Positions 33,439 to 42,064 of a stretch of DNA of 64,000 bases are shown here, one piece after another. Each line of letters begins with the position of its first letter. Position 1 is the first letter of the stretch. The stretch is from Perlucidibaca sp. (GTDB taxonomy: Bacteria > Pseudomonadota > Gammaproteobacteria > Pseudomonadales > Moraxellaceae), in assembly GCA_023265995.1 (NCBI GenBank), contig JAHFSA010000005.1, forward strand, positions 62,001 to 126,000, in the 5' to 3' direction. Below the pieces are notes generated by a model. It ran no database searches. It saw only the letters and a list, made by a program, of their open reading frames with translations, and was not told where the DNA came from. A program made the position numbers and the translations under genes.

Positions 33439-34155
33439 TTACCAGCCCAGAGCGCGCTGCTGCTCTTTCACCAGAGAGGCCACACCGGCCTCGGCGAGGT
33501 CGAGCAGGGCCACGGTCTCGTCACGCGAGAACGGCTGGCCTTCGGCGGTGCCCTGGATCTCGATGATGCCGCCATGCTGGTTGATGACCACGTTCATGTC
33601 GGTGTCGCAGGCCGAGTCCTCGGTGTATTCGAGATCGAGCAGCGGCACGCCCTTGACGATGCCGACCGAGATCGCGGCAACAAGACCGGTGAGCGGGTCG
33701 TTCTTGATGACCTTCTTTTCCAGCAGATAGCTGAGCGCATCGACCAGGGCCACGGCGCCGCCGGTGATGGCGGCGGTGCGCGTGCCACCATCGGCCTGCA
33801 GCACGTCGCAATCGATGGTGATGGTGTTCTCGCCCAGCTTCTTGAGGTCAACCATGGCGCGCAGCGAGCGACCGATCAGGCGCTGGATCTCCAGCGTGCG
33901 GCCGACCTGCTTGCCCTTGCTGGCTTCGCGCGCGTTGCGGGTGTGGGTGGCGCGCGGCAGCATGCCGTATTCGGCGGTGATCCAGCCCTCGCCCTTGCCT
34001 TTCAGCCAGCGCGGCACGCCGGTTTCGACACTGGCCGTGCACAACACCTTGGTAGCGCCGAACTCGACCAGCACCGAGCCTTCGGCATGGCAGGTGTATT
34101 GACGGGTAATGCGGACGGGACGGAGTTGATCGGGTTGACGACCGGAGGCGCGCAT
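33439..34155 (-). CDS. rph: ribonuclease PH
   Basis: A 238-residue phosphorolytic 3'-5' exonuclease that trims tRNA 3' ends. It has the N-terminal RIT-type block, [20 protein letters not shown], the arginine-rich [20 protein letters not shown], and the phosphate/catalytic region [20 protein letters not shown] with [17 protein letters not shown]. It is full length, unlike the truncated K-12 gene. AGGAA precedes the ATG. It is divergent from yicC, a common pairing. Confidence 0.97.
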   Translation of the reverse strand: MRASGRQPDQLRPVRITRQYTCHAEGSVLVEFGATKVLCTASVETGVPRWLKGKGEGWITAEYGMLPRATHTRNAREASKGKQVGRTLEIQRLIGRSLRAMVDLKKLGENTITIDCDVLQADGGTRTAAITGGAVALVDALSYLLEKKVIKNDPLTGLVAAISVGIVKGVPLLDLEYTEDSACDTDMNVVINQHGGIIEIQGTAEGQPFSRDETVALLDLAEAGVASLVKEQQRALGW

Positions 34156-34190
34156 GGGCTATTCCTGATGACAGCGGTAAGATGGTCGGC

Positions 34191-34196
34191 AGTATA
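34191..34196 (-). promoter_or_regulatory. -10 box for rph
   Basis: The minus strand reads TATACT 36 bases before the rph start; the -35 region (ATAAAA at 17 bp) is weak. Confidence 0.45.
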
Positions 34197-34231
34197 CCCC
34201 TGCCCGCCCCCGGTTTTATCGAGTCGACTGC

Positions 34232-35122
34232 ATGACCCAGATCGCAACGCCAGCCGCCATCCACAGCATGACCGCCTTTGCCCGCGCCGAAGAACGCGGC
34301 GAACTCGGCCTGCTCGCCATCGAGATCCGCTCGGTCAACAGCCGCCATCTCGAGCCCGGCTTCCGCCTGCCCGACGCCCTGCGTGAGCGCGAGTTCGCCT
34401 GGCGCGACGTGCTGCGCCAGCGCATCGCACGCGGCAAGGTCGAGATCGGCGCGCGCTACGAGCCGGTCAACGGCCTCGCCGATGGCGTCCGCCTGGATCA
34501 GGAGCTGGTGCAGCAGCTGATCGCCGCCAGCCGCGAGATCGAGCAGCTGGCGCGCCATGTCGGCCCGCTCAACCCGGTGGAGCTCATGCGCATGCCGGGC
34601 GTGCTGAAGACCCGCGAACCGGACCAGGCCGCCGTGCTGGCCCGTGCCGATGCCCTGCTGGAGCAGGCCCTGAACGACTTCCTCGCCATGCGCGCACGCG
34701 AAGGCAGCGTGCTCAACGGCCTCATCGAAGAGCGTCTGCAAGGCATTTGCGCCGAGGTCGACAAGGTGCGCGAGCGCATGCCCGGCATCCTGCGTCATTT
34801 CCGCGAAAAGCTGCTGGCGCGCCTGACCGAGGTCAAGGCCGAGCTGGCGCCGGAGCGTGTCGAGCAGGAGGTGGTGCTGTTCGCGCAGAAGCTCGATGTC
34901 TCCGAGGAGCTCGATCGTCTGCTCGCCCATGTCGCCGAGATCCGCCGCGTGCTCGCCGGTGGCGGCGCCGTCGGCCGCCGTCTCGACTTCCTCATGCAGG
35001 AGCTCAACCGCGAGGCCAACACACTGGGCTCCAAGGCCGTCACCGCCGACAGCTCGTGGTCATCGGTGGAACTCAAGGTGCTGATCGAGCAGATGCGCGA
35101 GCAGATCCAGAACATCGAGTAA
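34232..35122 (+). CDS. yicC: YicC family endoribonuclease
   Basis: A 296-residue YicC protein, recently described as an RNA-cleaving enzyme. It has SMTAFARAEERGELG, IEIRSVNSRHLEPGFRLPD, LLARLTEVKAELAPERVEQE, and the C-terminal DFLMQELNREANTLGSKA with VELKVLIEQMREQIQNIE. Length is typical. The N-terminus is about eight residues longer than many relatives (which start near SMTAFAR), so the true start could be slightly downstream, but there is no better ATG with a ribosome-binding site. Confidence 0.95.
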   Translation: MTQIATPAAIHSMTAFARAEERGELGLLAIEIRSVNSRHLEPGFRLPDALREREFAWRDVLRQRIARGKVEIGARYEPVNGLADGVRLDQELVQQLIAASREIEQLARHVGPLNPVELMRMPGVLKTREPDQAAVLARADALLEQALNDFLAMRAREGSVLNGLIEERLQGICAEVDKVRERMPGILRHFREKLLARLTEVKAELAPERVEQEVVLFAQKLDVSEELDRLLAHVAEIRRVLAGGGAVGRRLDFLMQELNREANTLGSKAVTADSSWSSVELKVLIEQMREQIQNIE

Positions 35123-35157
35123 GGCGGCGCCACTCCTGTTCAAGACCGGCCAGCGTC

Positions 35158-36009
35158 TCAGACCACGTCGACCGGTCTCCCGAGCAGTTGCCCGAGCCGG
35201 CGCAGGCCCTGCTCGCGGTACTGCGGCAGATCACCCTGGAGCGGATGGAAGTCGCGCCGGTAGTAGGCCAGATAGCCCGCGCCCAGACCCTCGAGCAGCC
35301 CTTCCCTGCCGACCAGATAACGGACGGCCCGTGCCAGCGACCTGATATTGCCCAGCTCGCCGGCCGCCACCACCAGTTGCAGCTGCTGCACGACCATGAA
35401 GGCGGCGAACTCGAGCGTCGTCAGCATCATGGTCGATGCCCGCAGCCAGTAGCTGCCCACCCGCTCCTGATAGACCTCGAACACCACCGACTTGTGCTCG
35501 CTCTCCTCTATGGCATGCCAGAGCCAGAGCGGTCGCATGCGCGTGTCGAAGCCGTCGATCAGCGCGGGGTGACCGAGAATGCGGTCGGCGAAAAGGGCGG
35601 TGAAATGTTCCAGGGCACAGGCCTTGGCCAGGCGCATGGCCGGCGGATAAAGCCGGTACTGGGTCTCCAGGTAGTGCCGGATGAACGCCGTCATCTGCCG
35701 CACCGGCAGACCCTTGCGCGCCATCAGCGCGTTGAGGCCCTCATGCTGCCTGCCATGACGGGCCTCCTGGTCGATGAAGCCGCGGAGGGCGGCCTGCAGG
35801 CCGGGATCGACGATCCTGCCCTGATAGTGACGGACCGCCTTCATGATGAAACGCTCGCCGTCCGGGAATGACGAGGACAGCGCAGTGAACAGCAGCGTCA
35901 TGCAGGGCTCGCCATCGAACCAGTAGCAGGGAATGGCATCGTCAAAGACAAAATCCATGCGTCGTGGCTGTATGGCCGGCATGCCGCCCGGCCTGGTCGT
36001 GGCTGTCAT
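35158..36009 (-). CDS. second PF10118 diiron-type protein
   Basis: A 283-residue paralogue of the protein at 29219. It has the same ligand pattern: Glu52 (DGERF), Glu82 and His85 (DQEARHGRQH), Glu134-His135 (ALEHF), then HAIEESEHKS (residues 165-174). I use the ATG at 36009 because GGGAGG is 8-10 bases upstream; an ATG 10 codons earlier has no clear site. The N-terminus is short and charged, with no signal peptide. It is not in an obvious operon. Its occurrence near membrane and lipid genes suggests a lipid substrate, which is inference. Confidence 0.83.
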   Translation of the reverse strand: MTATTRPGGMPAIQPRRMDFVFDDAIPCYWFDGEPCMTLLFTALSSSFPDGERFIMKAVRHYQGRIVDPGLQAALRGFIDQEARHGRQHEGLNALMARKGLPVRQMTAFIRHYLETQYRLYPPAMRLAKACALEHFTALFADRILGHPALIDGFDTRMRPLWLWHAIEESEHKSVVFEVYQERVGSYWLRASTMMLTTLEFAAFMVVQQLQLVVAAGELGNIRSLARAVRYLVGREGLLEGLGAGYLAYYRRDFHPLQGDLPQYREQGLRRLGQLLGRPVDVV

Positions 36010-36400
36010 GCCATCGCCCTCCCTGACCAACCCGCTCATCAATCCATTCTGATACTTCCCCGGGGCAAAGCAACAGGGCTCGGGCGACGTTGCCGGCCGC
36101 GACAGGCAGGCACGGGCTGTTGATGGTCAGCGCTTGTTCAATCAGCAGCCCTCGGCGACCGGCGATGGCTGTATTCGCTGGTCGGACGGACATTTATGAG
36201 CGTAATCTCAGGCAAGGGCTGCCAGGGAGTGCGACCAGCTCCAGGCAGTGGCAGTGCGCCATGCCTTCAATCAGACACCTGTTCGTAGCGGGAATGCCTT
36301 TCAATGCGCTCATGATATAAAACGGCGAATGACGCCCGGTTTTGCAACACAAGAACTCCAAGAATATTTGCACATCAGTCAAACCTGTCGGACATTGCCT
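36010..36400. other. 391-bp divergent intergenic region
   Basis: Lies between the divergent PF10118 gene and the lipoprotein hydrolase gene. A TATAAA-like -10 (near 36314, reading GATATAAAAC) could drive the rightward gene. I see no RNA gene, long repeat or convincing small reading frame. Confidence 0.5.
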
Positions 36401-37408
36401 ATGCCCTTCGCCATCCGCTTCCTGCTGACGCTGCTGCTGAGCCTCACGCTGGCAGCCTGCGCAACCCATCCCATCGCCCCTCAATCCGCACCGCTGCCTG
36501 ACGGTGCCAGCAGCCAGCTGACCCTGGAAATGGATGACGGCGCCAGGCTGCATGCCACCTGGTGGCAGCCCACCGGCACCGCCAGCGCCGTCATCGTGCT
36601 GCTGCATGGAACGTCACTGCATGGCGGGCTCTACGCGCCCTGGGCCAACTTCCTCAAGCAGCGCGGCTACGCCGTGCTCGCCCCCGATCTGCGCGGCTGG
36701 GGGCAATCCATGGGTGAGCACACGCCGGGCTATGTCACCGACTATGCGACCCATGTCCACGATGTCGGCCGCCTGCTGGCAGAAGCCCGCCAGCGCCATC
36801 CCGGCCGACCGATATACCTGCAGGGTGATGCCATGGGCGGCACCATCGCGGTCTACAGCCAGCTGACGACTCCCACCGCGGGCCAGCCGCTGCCGGTTGA
36901 CGGCCTCATTCTGAATTCACCGGCCATGCGCATCACGCTGTTCGGCATGCCCGAGGTCATCAGCCGCCAGATCCTCTGGTCAGGCGCACAGGTCGGCAAG
37001 ATGCTGCCGGATTCGCGGGCCCCGCTGGTCGTGCAGGCTGATCAGGCCCTGCGCCTGCTCATCCGCGATCCCGCCCTGCGCCAGCGCATGCTCGCCGACC
37101 CGCTGGTGGTGAAGACACTGCCGGCGGCATACCTGACCGGCATCACCGCCGCCATGCGCAAGGTCGAGAAGAACCTCCCCGAGGTCAAGGCACCGCTGCT
37201 GGTGGTTCATGGCGAGGACGACAGCCTGATCCCGCCGTCATCCAGCCAGCGCCTGATAGCCGGGATCGGCAGCAGCGACAAGACGCTGCTGATCTATGCC
37301 GGCGTGGGACACTCGACGCTGCTCGATAGCGGGCACGAGAAGCCCTGGCAGGACATCGCCGACTGGCTGGACCGCCACGTGGCGATGGGCGTGGTGCAGG
37401 CGCACTGA
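36401..37408 (+). CDS. alpha/beta hydrolase lipoprotein with Ala at the nucleophile position
   Basis: A 335-residue protein starting MPFAIRFLLTLLLSLTLAAC, a lipoprotein signal with lipobox LAAC, so probably membrane-anchored. The fold follows the monoacylglycerol-lipase/lysophospholipase group (VIVLLHGTSLHGGLYAPW, APDLRGWGQS). The nucleophile elbow, normally GxSxG, reads GDAMGG with Ala144, confirmed by codon GCC at 36830-36832. The other triad members seem present (GEDDSLIPP, GVGHSTLLDSGH). It is therefore either catalytically dead or uses a different chemistry. A strong terminator follows. It lacks an obvious ribosome-binding site. Confidence 0.82.
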   Translation: MPFAIRFLLTLLLSLTLAACATHPIAPQSAPLPDGASSQLTLEMDDGARLHATWWQPTGTASAVIVLLHGTSLHGGLYAPWANFLKQRGYAVLAPDLRGWGQSMGEHTPGYVTDYATHVHDVGRLLAEARQRHPGRPIYLQGDAMGGTIAVYSQLTTPTAGQPLPVDGLILNSPAMRITLFGMPEVISRQILWSGAQVGKMLPDSRAPLVVQADQALRLLIRDPALRQRMLADPLVVKTLPAAYLTGITAAMRKVEKNLPEVKAPLLVVHGEDDSLIPPSSSQRLIAGIGSSDKTLLIYAGVGHSTLLDSGHEKPWQDIADWLDRHVAMGVVQAH

Positions 37409-37449
37409 CAACGGACTTGCCGGCAGCACACGCTGTCGGCAGAAAGCAG

Positions 37450-37474
37450 AAAGCCCGGCATGACCGGGCTTTTT
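37450..37474 (+). terminator. rho-independent terminator
   Basis: AAAGCCCGG, loop CATGA, CCGGGCTTT, then TT. It lies 41 bp after the hydrolase stop and, in the convergent gap, can also serve the minus strand. Confidence 0.8.
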
Positions 37475-37528
37475 GTTGGGCGCTACCTTCTTGTTGCTGC
37501 GACCAGGGAGAACAGCGACCGCAGCCGC

Positions 37529-38749
37529 TCAGATCATGAAGTGGATCTGCATTTCACCGACGAGGAAGCCGAGCACGGCACCGACGGTGATGAGGATCCA
37601 TTCCTCTTCCTTGAAGGCCGGACGCAACATGCCCTCGAACTCGGTCGGGGTCAGCTGCTTCATGCGCATGATCAGGGTGTTGCGCACGTCCATGGCATCC
37701 TCGGCGTACTCTTCCATGTGCTTCATGGTTTCCGGCAGCTTCTCGAGAATGCGCTCGGCCACGCTCTGCTTCATCTGGATGTAGCGCTCGGTGCCGACGG
37801 CATAGAGCACCAGCGGACGCGCCAGGCCGGCCTGCTCGTCGACGACGCGGCGGACATGCTTCTGCAGCAGGTTGATGACACGGTCGGAGCGCGGGCCGTT
37901 GAACAGCTCCTCCATCATGATGCCGGGCGTCAGCATCTGCTTGGAGATCAGCGCGGCGTAGTCACCGGCGACTTCCTGCTGACGCTTGAGGAAGAGACCA
38001 TGCAGGGTATAGCCCATGATCTTCTTCGGGTTGAGCGGGCGGAACAGCATCTGCAAGGCCAGCCAGTCGCTGAAGAGACCGACGAAGCCGCCGAAGGCCG
38101 GCAGCATCCAGGGCTGACGGAAGATCAGCCAGCACGCCATCTGCACCAGGCCGATGATGAAGCCGAAAGCGAAGCCGGCCTTGCAGAAGAACTTCAGCTC
38201 CTGCTTGCCGACCTTCTGGAAGATCTCGTTGAGAAGACGCTTGTCCTTCTTGAGGTTGCTGATGACCATGTGACGGATGTCGAAGTAGCGCGACACGTTG
38301 ATCTGCACTTCCGACATGATCACGGCCACGATCTTCGGCGCCTCGGCCTTGACGCGCTTGATGATGCGCTGGCGCAGGAACTCCGGCATGCCTTCCCAGA
38401 GACCTGGCTGGTACTGGTGCATGACCTCGCGCACGATGTCTTCCGAGGCTTCCATCATGGGCACTTCGATCTCGCGCGCAATGCGCTGCGGATCAAGGCG
38501 GGCGAAGATTTCCTCGGGCTTGATCAGGCGCTCGGTCATGAGGTCGACGGCGATGGTGGCCATCTTCTCGGCCTTGCGCGGCACGATGCCCTGCCAGCCG
38601 AGGAAGGGCGGAATGCCCCAGAACTCGATGGGCTGGAACATCATCTTGATGGCAACGACCTTGGTGATGTAACCGATAAGGCCGCTCACGAACGGGATCG
38701 ATATATACAGCCACATATTGGCCTGGAATTCGGCGACGATCGCATCCAT
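37529..38749 (-). CDS. DUF445 family membrane protein
   Basis: A 406-residue protein. Hydrophobic segments lie at the N-terminus (MWLYISIPFVSGLIGYITKV), in the middle (FAFGFIIGLVQMACWLIF, AFGGFVGLFSDWLALQMLF) and at the C-terminus (ILITVGAVLGFLVGEMQIH). Between them are long charged, coiled-coil-like helices. The 'GYITKVVAIKMMFQP' and 'DWLALQMLFRPL' repeats are the DUF445 signature. The function is unknown. The start region is preceded by a perfect palindrome at 38789, suggesting regulated expression. Confidence 0.88.
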   Translation of the reverse strand: MDAIVAEFQANMWLYISIPFVSGLIGYITKVVAIKMMFQPIEFWGIPPFLGWQGIVPRKAEKMATIAVDLMTERLIKPEEIFARLDPQRIAREIEVPMMEASEDIVREVMHQYQPGLWEGMPEFLRQRIIKRVKAEAPKIVAVIMSEVQINVSRYFDIRHMVISNLKKDKRLLNEIFQKVGKQELKFFCKAGFAFGFIIGLVQMACWLIFRQPWMLPAFGGFVGLFSDWLALQMLFRPLNPKKIMGYTLHGLFLKRQQEVAGDYAALISKQMLTPGIMMEELFNGPRSDRVINLLQKHVRRVVDEQAGLARPLVLYAVGTERYIQMKQSVAERILEKLPETMKHMEEYAEDAMDVRNTLIMRMKQLTPTEFEGMLRPAFKEEEWILITVGAVLGFLVGEMQIHFMI

Positions 38750-38788
38750 GTAGGCTTTCCCGGGGGTCTCTCAAGTTCGCAACAGATC

Positions 38789-38804
38789 GTGACCGAGCGG
38801 TCAC
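38789..38804. promoter_or_regulatory. 16-bp palindrome, TetR-type operator candidate
   Basis: GTGACCG-AG-CGGTCAC, perfect 7-bp arms with a 2-bp centre, 40 bases upstream of the DUF445 start. Its GACCGNNCGGTC core is typical of TetR-family operators. Confidence 0.55.
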
Positions 38805-38903
38805 AATGACATCAAGCCTAACATGGCCCGATGCTCAATCAAGCGCAAAGTGTAGGCCCAAGGGCCCGCACATGCGAGCCCGAAACATGCAGGAACATGA
38901 CGA

Positions 38904-39548
38904 TTATCGCAGCGGCAGCGACAATCGGCTGGGATCGGCCGGAATCACGCCACGGTAGATATCCATGAGATGCGCCAGGTCAGCCTCGACATCGCCCGTC
39001 GGGTAGAACGGCGGCGTGATGCGCAGCTCCTTGCGGCCGAAGTCCAGGACGAAGGGAATGATGGGCACGCCGGCCTTGACGGCAATGTGATAGAAGCCGG
39101 TTTTCCACTTCGCCGAGGCATGACGGGTACCCTCGGGCGCGATGCCGATGTAGACGCTCTCGCTTTCCTCGAAACGTGCCACCGCCTGCTCGGCCTGGCC
39201 GCCACGCGACGTGGTGCGATAGACCGGCATGACACCGGCCCAGCGGAAGAAGGTGCCCAGCGGCCCCTTGAACAGTTCGGCCTTGGCCATCACCGTGATG
39301 CGCAAACGCAAGGCCAGGATGGTGGCGGCCGCCACGAAGCCGTCACGATTGGAGGTGTGCGGCGCACCGATGAGCACGGCCTTGGCCACGGTCGGCGGCG
39401 TGCCGGTGATCTTCCAGCCGATCAGCCGCAACCAGAGCAAACCCATGCGTTGACTGAACGGTGTACCGCGCCTGGGCACAAGAGGCCCCATGTTTTCTGC
39501 CGTGATCAGCGGCTCTCCGCTCGGTTGCCGCGCCTGCACATCACCCAT
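38904..39548 (-). CDS. PlsC-type 1-acyl-glycerol-3-phosphate acyltransferase
   Basis: A 214-residue glycerolipid acyltransferase. The HX4D catalytic motif is HTSNRD within LIGAPHTSNRDGFVAA, and the glycerol-phosphate motif is IAPEGTRHASAKWKTGF; MAKAELFKGPLGTFFRWAG lies between them. It is shorter than PlsC of E. coli and lacks a strong N-terminal membrane helix; similar small members act on varied lipids. AGGGGG precedes the ATG. A 36-bp palindrome sits just upstream. Confidence 0.88.
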   Translation of the reverse strand: MGDVQARQPSGEPLITAENMGPLVPRRGTPFSQRMGLLWLRLIGWKITGTPPTVAKAVLIGAPHTSNRDGFVAAATILALRLRITVMAKAELFKGPLGTFFRWAGVMPVYRTTSRGGQAEQAVARFEESESVYIGIAPEGTRHASAKWKTGFYHIAVKAGVPIIPFVLDFGRKELRITPPFYPTGDVEADLAHLMDIYRGVIPADPSRLSLPLR

Positions 39549-39560
39549 GTCGCCCCCTCA

Positions 39561-39596
39561 GTAAACACTTGTACTCTGTTATGCACAAGACTTTAC
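39561..39596. promoter_or_regulatory. 36-bp imperfect palindrome upstream of the acyltransferase gene
   Basis: GTAAAcaCTTGTaC and its mirrored partner (11 of 14 positions symmetric, 8-bp centre) lie 13 bases before the acyltransferase start, in an AT-rich patch. It is an operator candidate. Confidence 0.5.
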
Positions 39597-39658
39597 TGGG
39601 GAGCACGGGCCTTCGCAATCCACAGGCGACCGGAGGCCGGCCCGAGCAGAGAACAGGC

Positions 39659-40807
39659 TCATGCCGGCAGGCACTTCTCCATGAAGTCGCGCATGAGGCG
39701 CAGGTACTCGCGCTGATGCAGATGCACCACATGATTGCCGGGGAACCAGTGGATCGTGCTGCCCAGCCAGTGACGATGCAGCAGGCTCTGATAGCGCGGC
39801 GCGGTGAAACGGTCACCGGCACCGGCGATGATGAGCAGACGCTCGGGTGGCAGTTTCGGCGCATAGGTCAGCGGCGAATGCACGGCGGCGATGTGACGCA
39901 TGGCGGGCATGTCCAGACCCATGCGCGGCAGCGCCAGCGAGAACACCTCGCGCATGGGCGACCACTCCATGAGCATGTCGATCGGTGATACCACGGCGGC
40001 ATTGGGAATGGCGAAGGCCAGACGGTCATCGACCGCCGCCAGCAACGCGCTCAGGTAGCCGCCCAGGCTGAGCCCGGAGACTCCGACTCCCGGAGTCCCC
40101 AGATCATCGAGATGATTCATCAGCAGACGCAGCTCGAAGATGGACTGCAGCATGGCTTCGTTGGTCTGTGACAGGCCGCGACTGAAATAGCCGAAGCCGC
40201 TGAAAGGCTCCAGGCGCTCGCGCCGGCTGCCATGAAAAGGCTGGGTATAAAGCAGGATGTCCCAGCCCTGGCGGAACAACCAGCGCAACGAGAACATCTG
40301 GCTGTTGATCCAGTAGGCATCCAGAGAATAGCCGTGCACGAAGATCAGCGTGCGGCGCGGGCCGTCGGCATGCGTCCAGTGCTGAGCCGTCGCCCGACGG
40401 TTGGCCCGGCGCGCGGCATAGGCCTCGCGCACGGCAGGATTTAGCGCCTGGAAAGGACTGTCGAAGCTCAGCCTGTGCACCCGCGCCCCGATCGCGGCCA
40501 GGGCCGGAACATGCTCCGGCTCGGCCAGGATGGGCAGACCGCGTGGCGGCTCGGCAAACACCTGCGCCGCATCGCCACGCGACGCGAGCTCGCGATACAG
40601 CTCCATCTGCTCCAGCTCGGCACGGAAGCGCGACGGCAGCAGGTTCGGTGCCATCGCAGCCAGCACGGCGGTCGCCAGTCCGGTCTTGAGGACATGATCC
40701 AGCGCCGCGCTGCCCGCCACCTTGAGCGGATGCTGCAGATGCATGGGCGTCGACTGCGGCTGCCGGTGGTAATCCGCCGGCAGCACGTCCCACCAGGGCG
40801 CGCTCAT
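39659..40807 (-). CDS. alpha/beta hydrolase family protein
   Basis: A 382-residue hydrolase. The oxyanion block LIFVHGYSLDAYWINSQMF is followed by the nucleophile elbow GVSGLSLGGYLSALLAAV with Ser. A candidate acid is in IIAGAGDRFTAP and the base in FPGNHVVHLHQ. A long N-terminal helical region (~120 residues) precedes the fold. There is no signal peptide, so it is probably cytoplasmic. Its start is 3 bp after the thiolase stop, so it is the last gene of the MFE-2/thiolase operon and may act on acyl-CoA, sterol or wax esters (inference). Confidence 0.85.
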   Translation of the reverse strand: MSAPWWDVLPADYHRQPQSTPMHLQHPLKVAGSAALDHVLKTGLATAVLAAMAPNLLPSRFRAELEQMELYRELASRGDAAQVFAEPPRGLPILAEPEHVPALAAIGARVHRLSFDSPFQALNPAVREAYAARRANRRATAQHWTHADGPRRTLIFVHGYSLDAYWINSQMFSLRWLFRQGWDILLYTQPFHGSRRERLEPFSGFGYFSRGLSQTNEAMLQSIFELRLLMNHLDDLGTPGVGVSGLSLGGYLSALLAAVDDRLAFAIPNAAVVSPIDMLMEWSPMREVFSLALPRMGLDMPAMRHIAAVHSPLTYAPKLPPERLLIIAGAGDRFTAPRYQSLLHRHWLGSTIHWFPGNHVVHLHQREYLRLMRDFMEKCLPA

Positions 40808-40810
40808 GCG

Positions 40811-41992
40811 TCAGTCGCGACGGTACATGGTCACGACGCAGGCGCCACCCAGACCGAGGTTGTGCTGCAGGGCCACGCGCGCACCAGCCACCTGACGACG
40901 GTCGGCCGTGCCACGCAGCTGCCAGACCAGCTCGGTGCATTGCGCGAGGCCGGTGGCGCCGAGCGGATGACCCTTGGAGAGCAGACCGCCGGACGGGTTG
41001 GTGACGACCTTGCCGCCGTAGGTGTTGTCCTCATCCCAGATGAACCTCTCGGCGCCGCCTTCCGGGCAGAGGCCGAGGCCTTCATAGGTGAGCAGCTCGT
41101 TGGCGGTGAAGCAGTCGTGCAGTTCGACGACATCGACATCTTCCGGACCGATGCCGGCCGCTTCGTAGACCTGGCGCGCGGCAGATTTGGTCATGTCATA
41201 GCCGATCATCTTGATCATCGACTTCGGCTCGAAGCTGGTCGCGAAGTCGGTGGTCATGGCCTGGGCCGCGATGTAGACCGGGTTCTTTATTCCGTGCCTG
41301 GCGGCGAACTCATCCGAACAGAGGATGGCGGCGCCGGCGCCGCAGGTTGGCGGGCAGCACTGGAAACGGGTGAGCGGATCGAAGACCTCGTCCGAGGCCA
41401 TGATCTCGTCCAGCGACAGGACCTGGTTGAACAGGGCATAGGGGTTGTTGGCGGCATGCTTGCGCGCCTTCTCGGCGATCTTGCCGAAGGTTTCCTTGCG
41501 GGTGCCGTGCTGCCAGCGGTACTCGCGGCCGGCGCCACCGAATATCTGCGCGGCCGGCGGAGCCGAGCTGAAGCCCTGGAGGTCGAGCATGACCGGCACA
41601 TGCAGGCCCATGGGGTTTTCGCGGTCGTTGAAGACGGCGCCAAGGGCGCCCTTGCCCATCTTCTCGAAGCCGAGCGCGAGCACGCATTCGGCGAGACCAC
41701 CCTCGATGGCCTGCCGCGCCAGGAACAGCGCGCTGGAACCGGTCGAGCAGTTGTTGTTGACGTTGACCACCGGGATGCCGGTCAGGCCGAGCTCGTAGAC
41801 CGAGCGCTGGCCGCAGGTGGAGTCACCGTAGACATAGCCGACGAAAGCCTGCTCGACGGCCTCGTAGGGTACGCCGGCATCTTCGAGGGCCTTGCGACCG
41901 GCTTCGGCGGCCATTTCGTAGTACTCGGGGCTGGTGCCCGGCTTGGCGAACTTGGTCATGCCGACGCCAATGACATTAACGCGACGCTTCAT
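40811..41992 (-). CDS. thiolase, SCP-x/lipid-transfer type
   Basis: A 393-residue thiolase of the non-decarboxylating SCP-x-like branch. The nucleophile Cys is in [20 protein letters not shown], the conserved His in [15 protein letters not shown], and the C-terminal [25 protein letters not shown] carries the second Cys. These enzymes cleave 3-ketoacyl-CoA of branched or sterol side chains and long fatty acids. It lies between the MFE-2-like gene and an alpha/beta hydrolase on the same strand, giving a chain-shortening pathway. A hairpin separates it from the upstream gene. Confidence 0.92.
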   Translation of the reverse strand: MKRRVNVIGVGMTKFAKPGTSPEYYEMAAEAGRKALEDAGVPYEAVEQAFVGYVYGDSTCGQRSVYELGLTGIPVVNVNNNCSTGSSALFLARQAIEGGLAECVLALGFEKMGKGALGAVFNDRENPMGLHVPVMLDLQGFSSAPPAAQIFGGAGREYRWQHGTRKETFGKIAEKARKHAANNPYALFNQVLSLDEIMASDEVFDPLTRFQCCPPTCGAGAAILCSDEFAARHGIKNPVYIAAQAMTTDFATSFEPKSMIKMIGYDMTKSAARQVYEAAGIGPEDVDVVELHDCFTANELLTYEGLGLCPEGGAERFIWDEDNTYGGKVVTNPSGGLLSKGHPLGATGLAQCTELVWQLRGTADRRQVAGARVALQHNLGLGGACVVTMYRRD

Positions 41993-42017
41993 GATGTATT
42001 CCTCTCATTCGTTGGAT

Positions 42018-42056
42018 GCCCCCGCTGCGCGCCCTTCGGCGTGCCGCAGCGGGGGC
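42018..42056 (-). promoter_or_regulatory. perfect 12-bp stem-loop between MFE-2-like and thiolase genes
   Basis: GCCCCCGCTGCG pairs with CGCAGCGGGGGC; the loop holds an inner CGCC/GGCG stem. There is no T-run, so it is more likely an mRNA processing or stability element, or a rho-dependent boundary, than an intrinsic terminator. Confidence 0.6.
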
Positions 42057-42064
42057 CATCAGGC

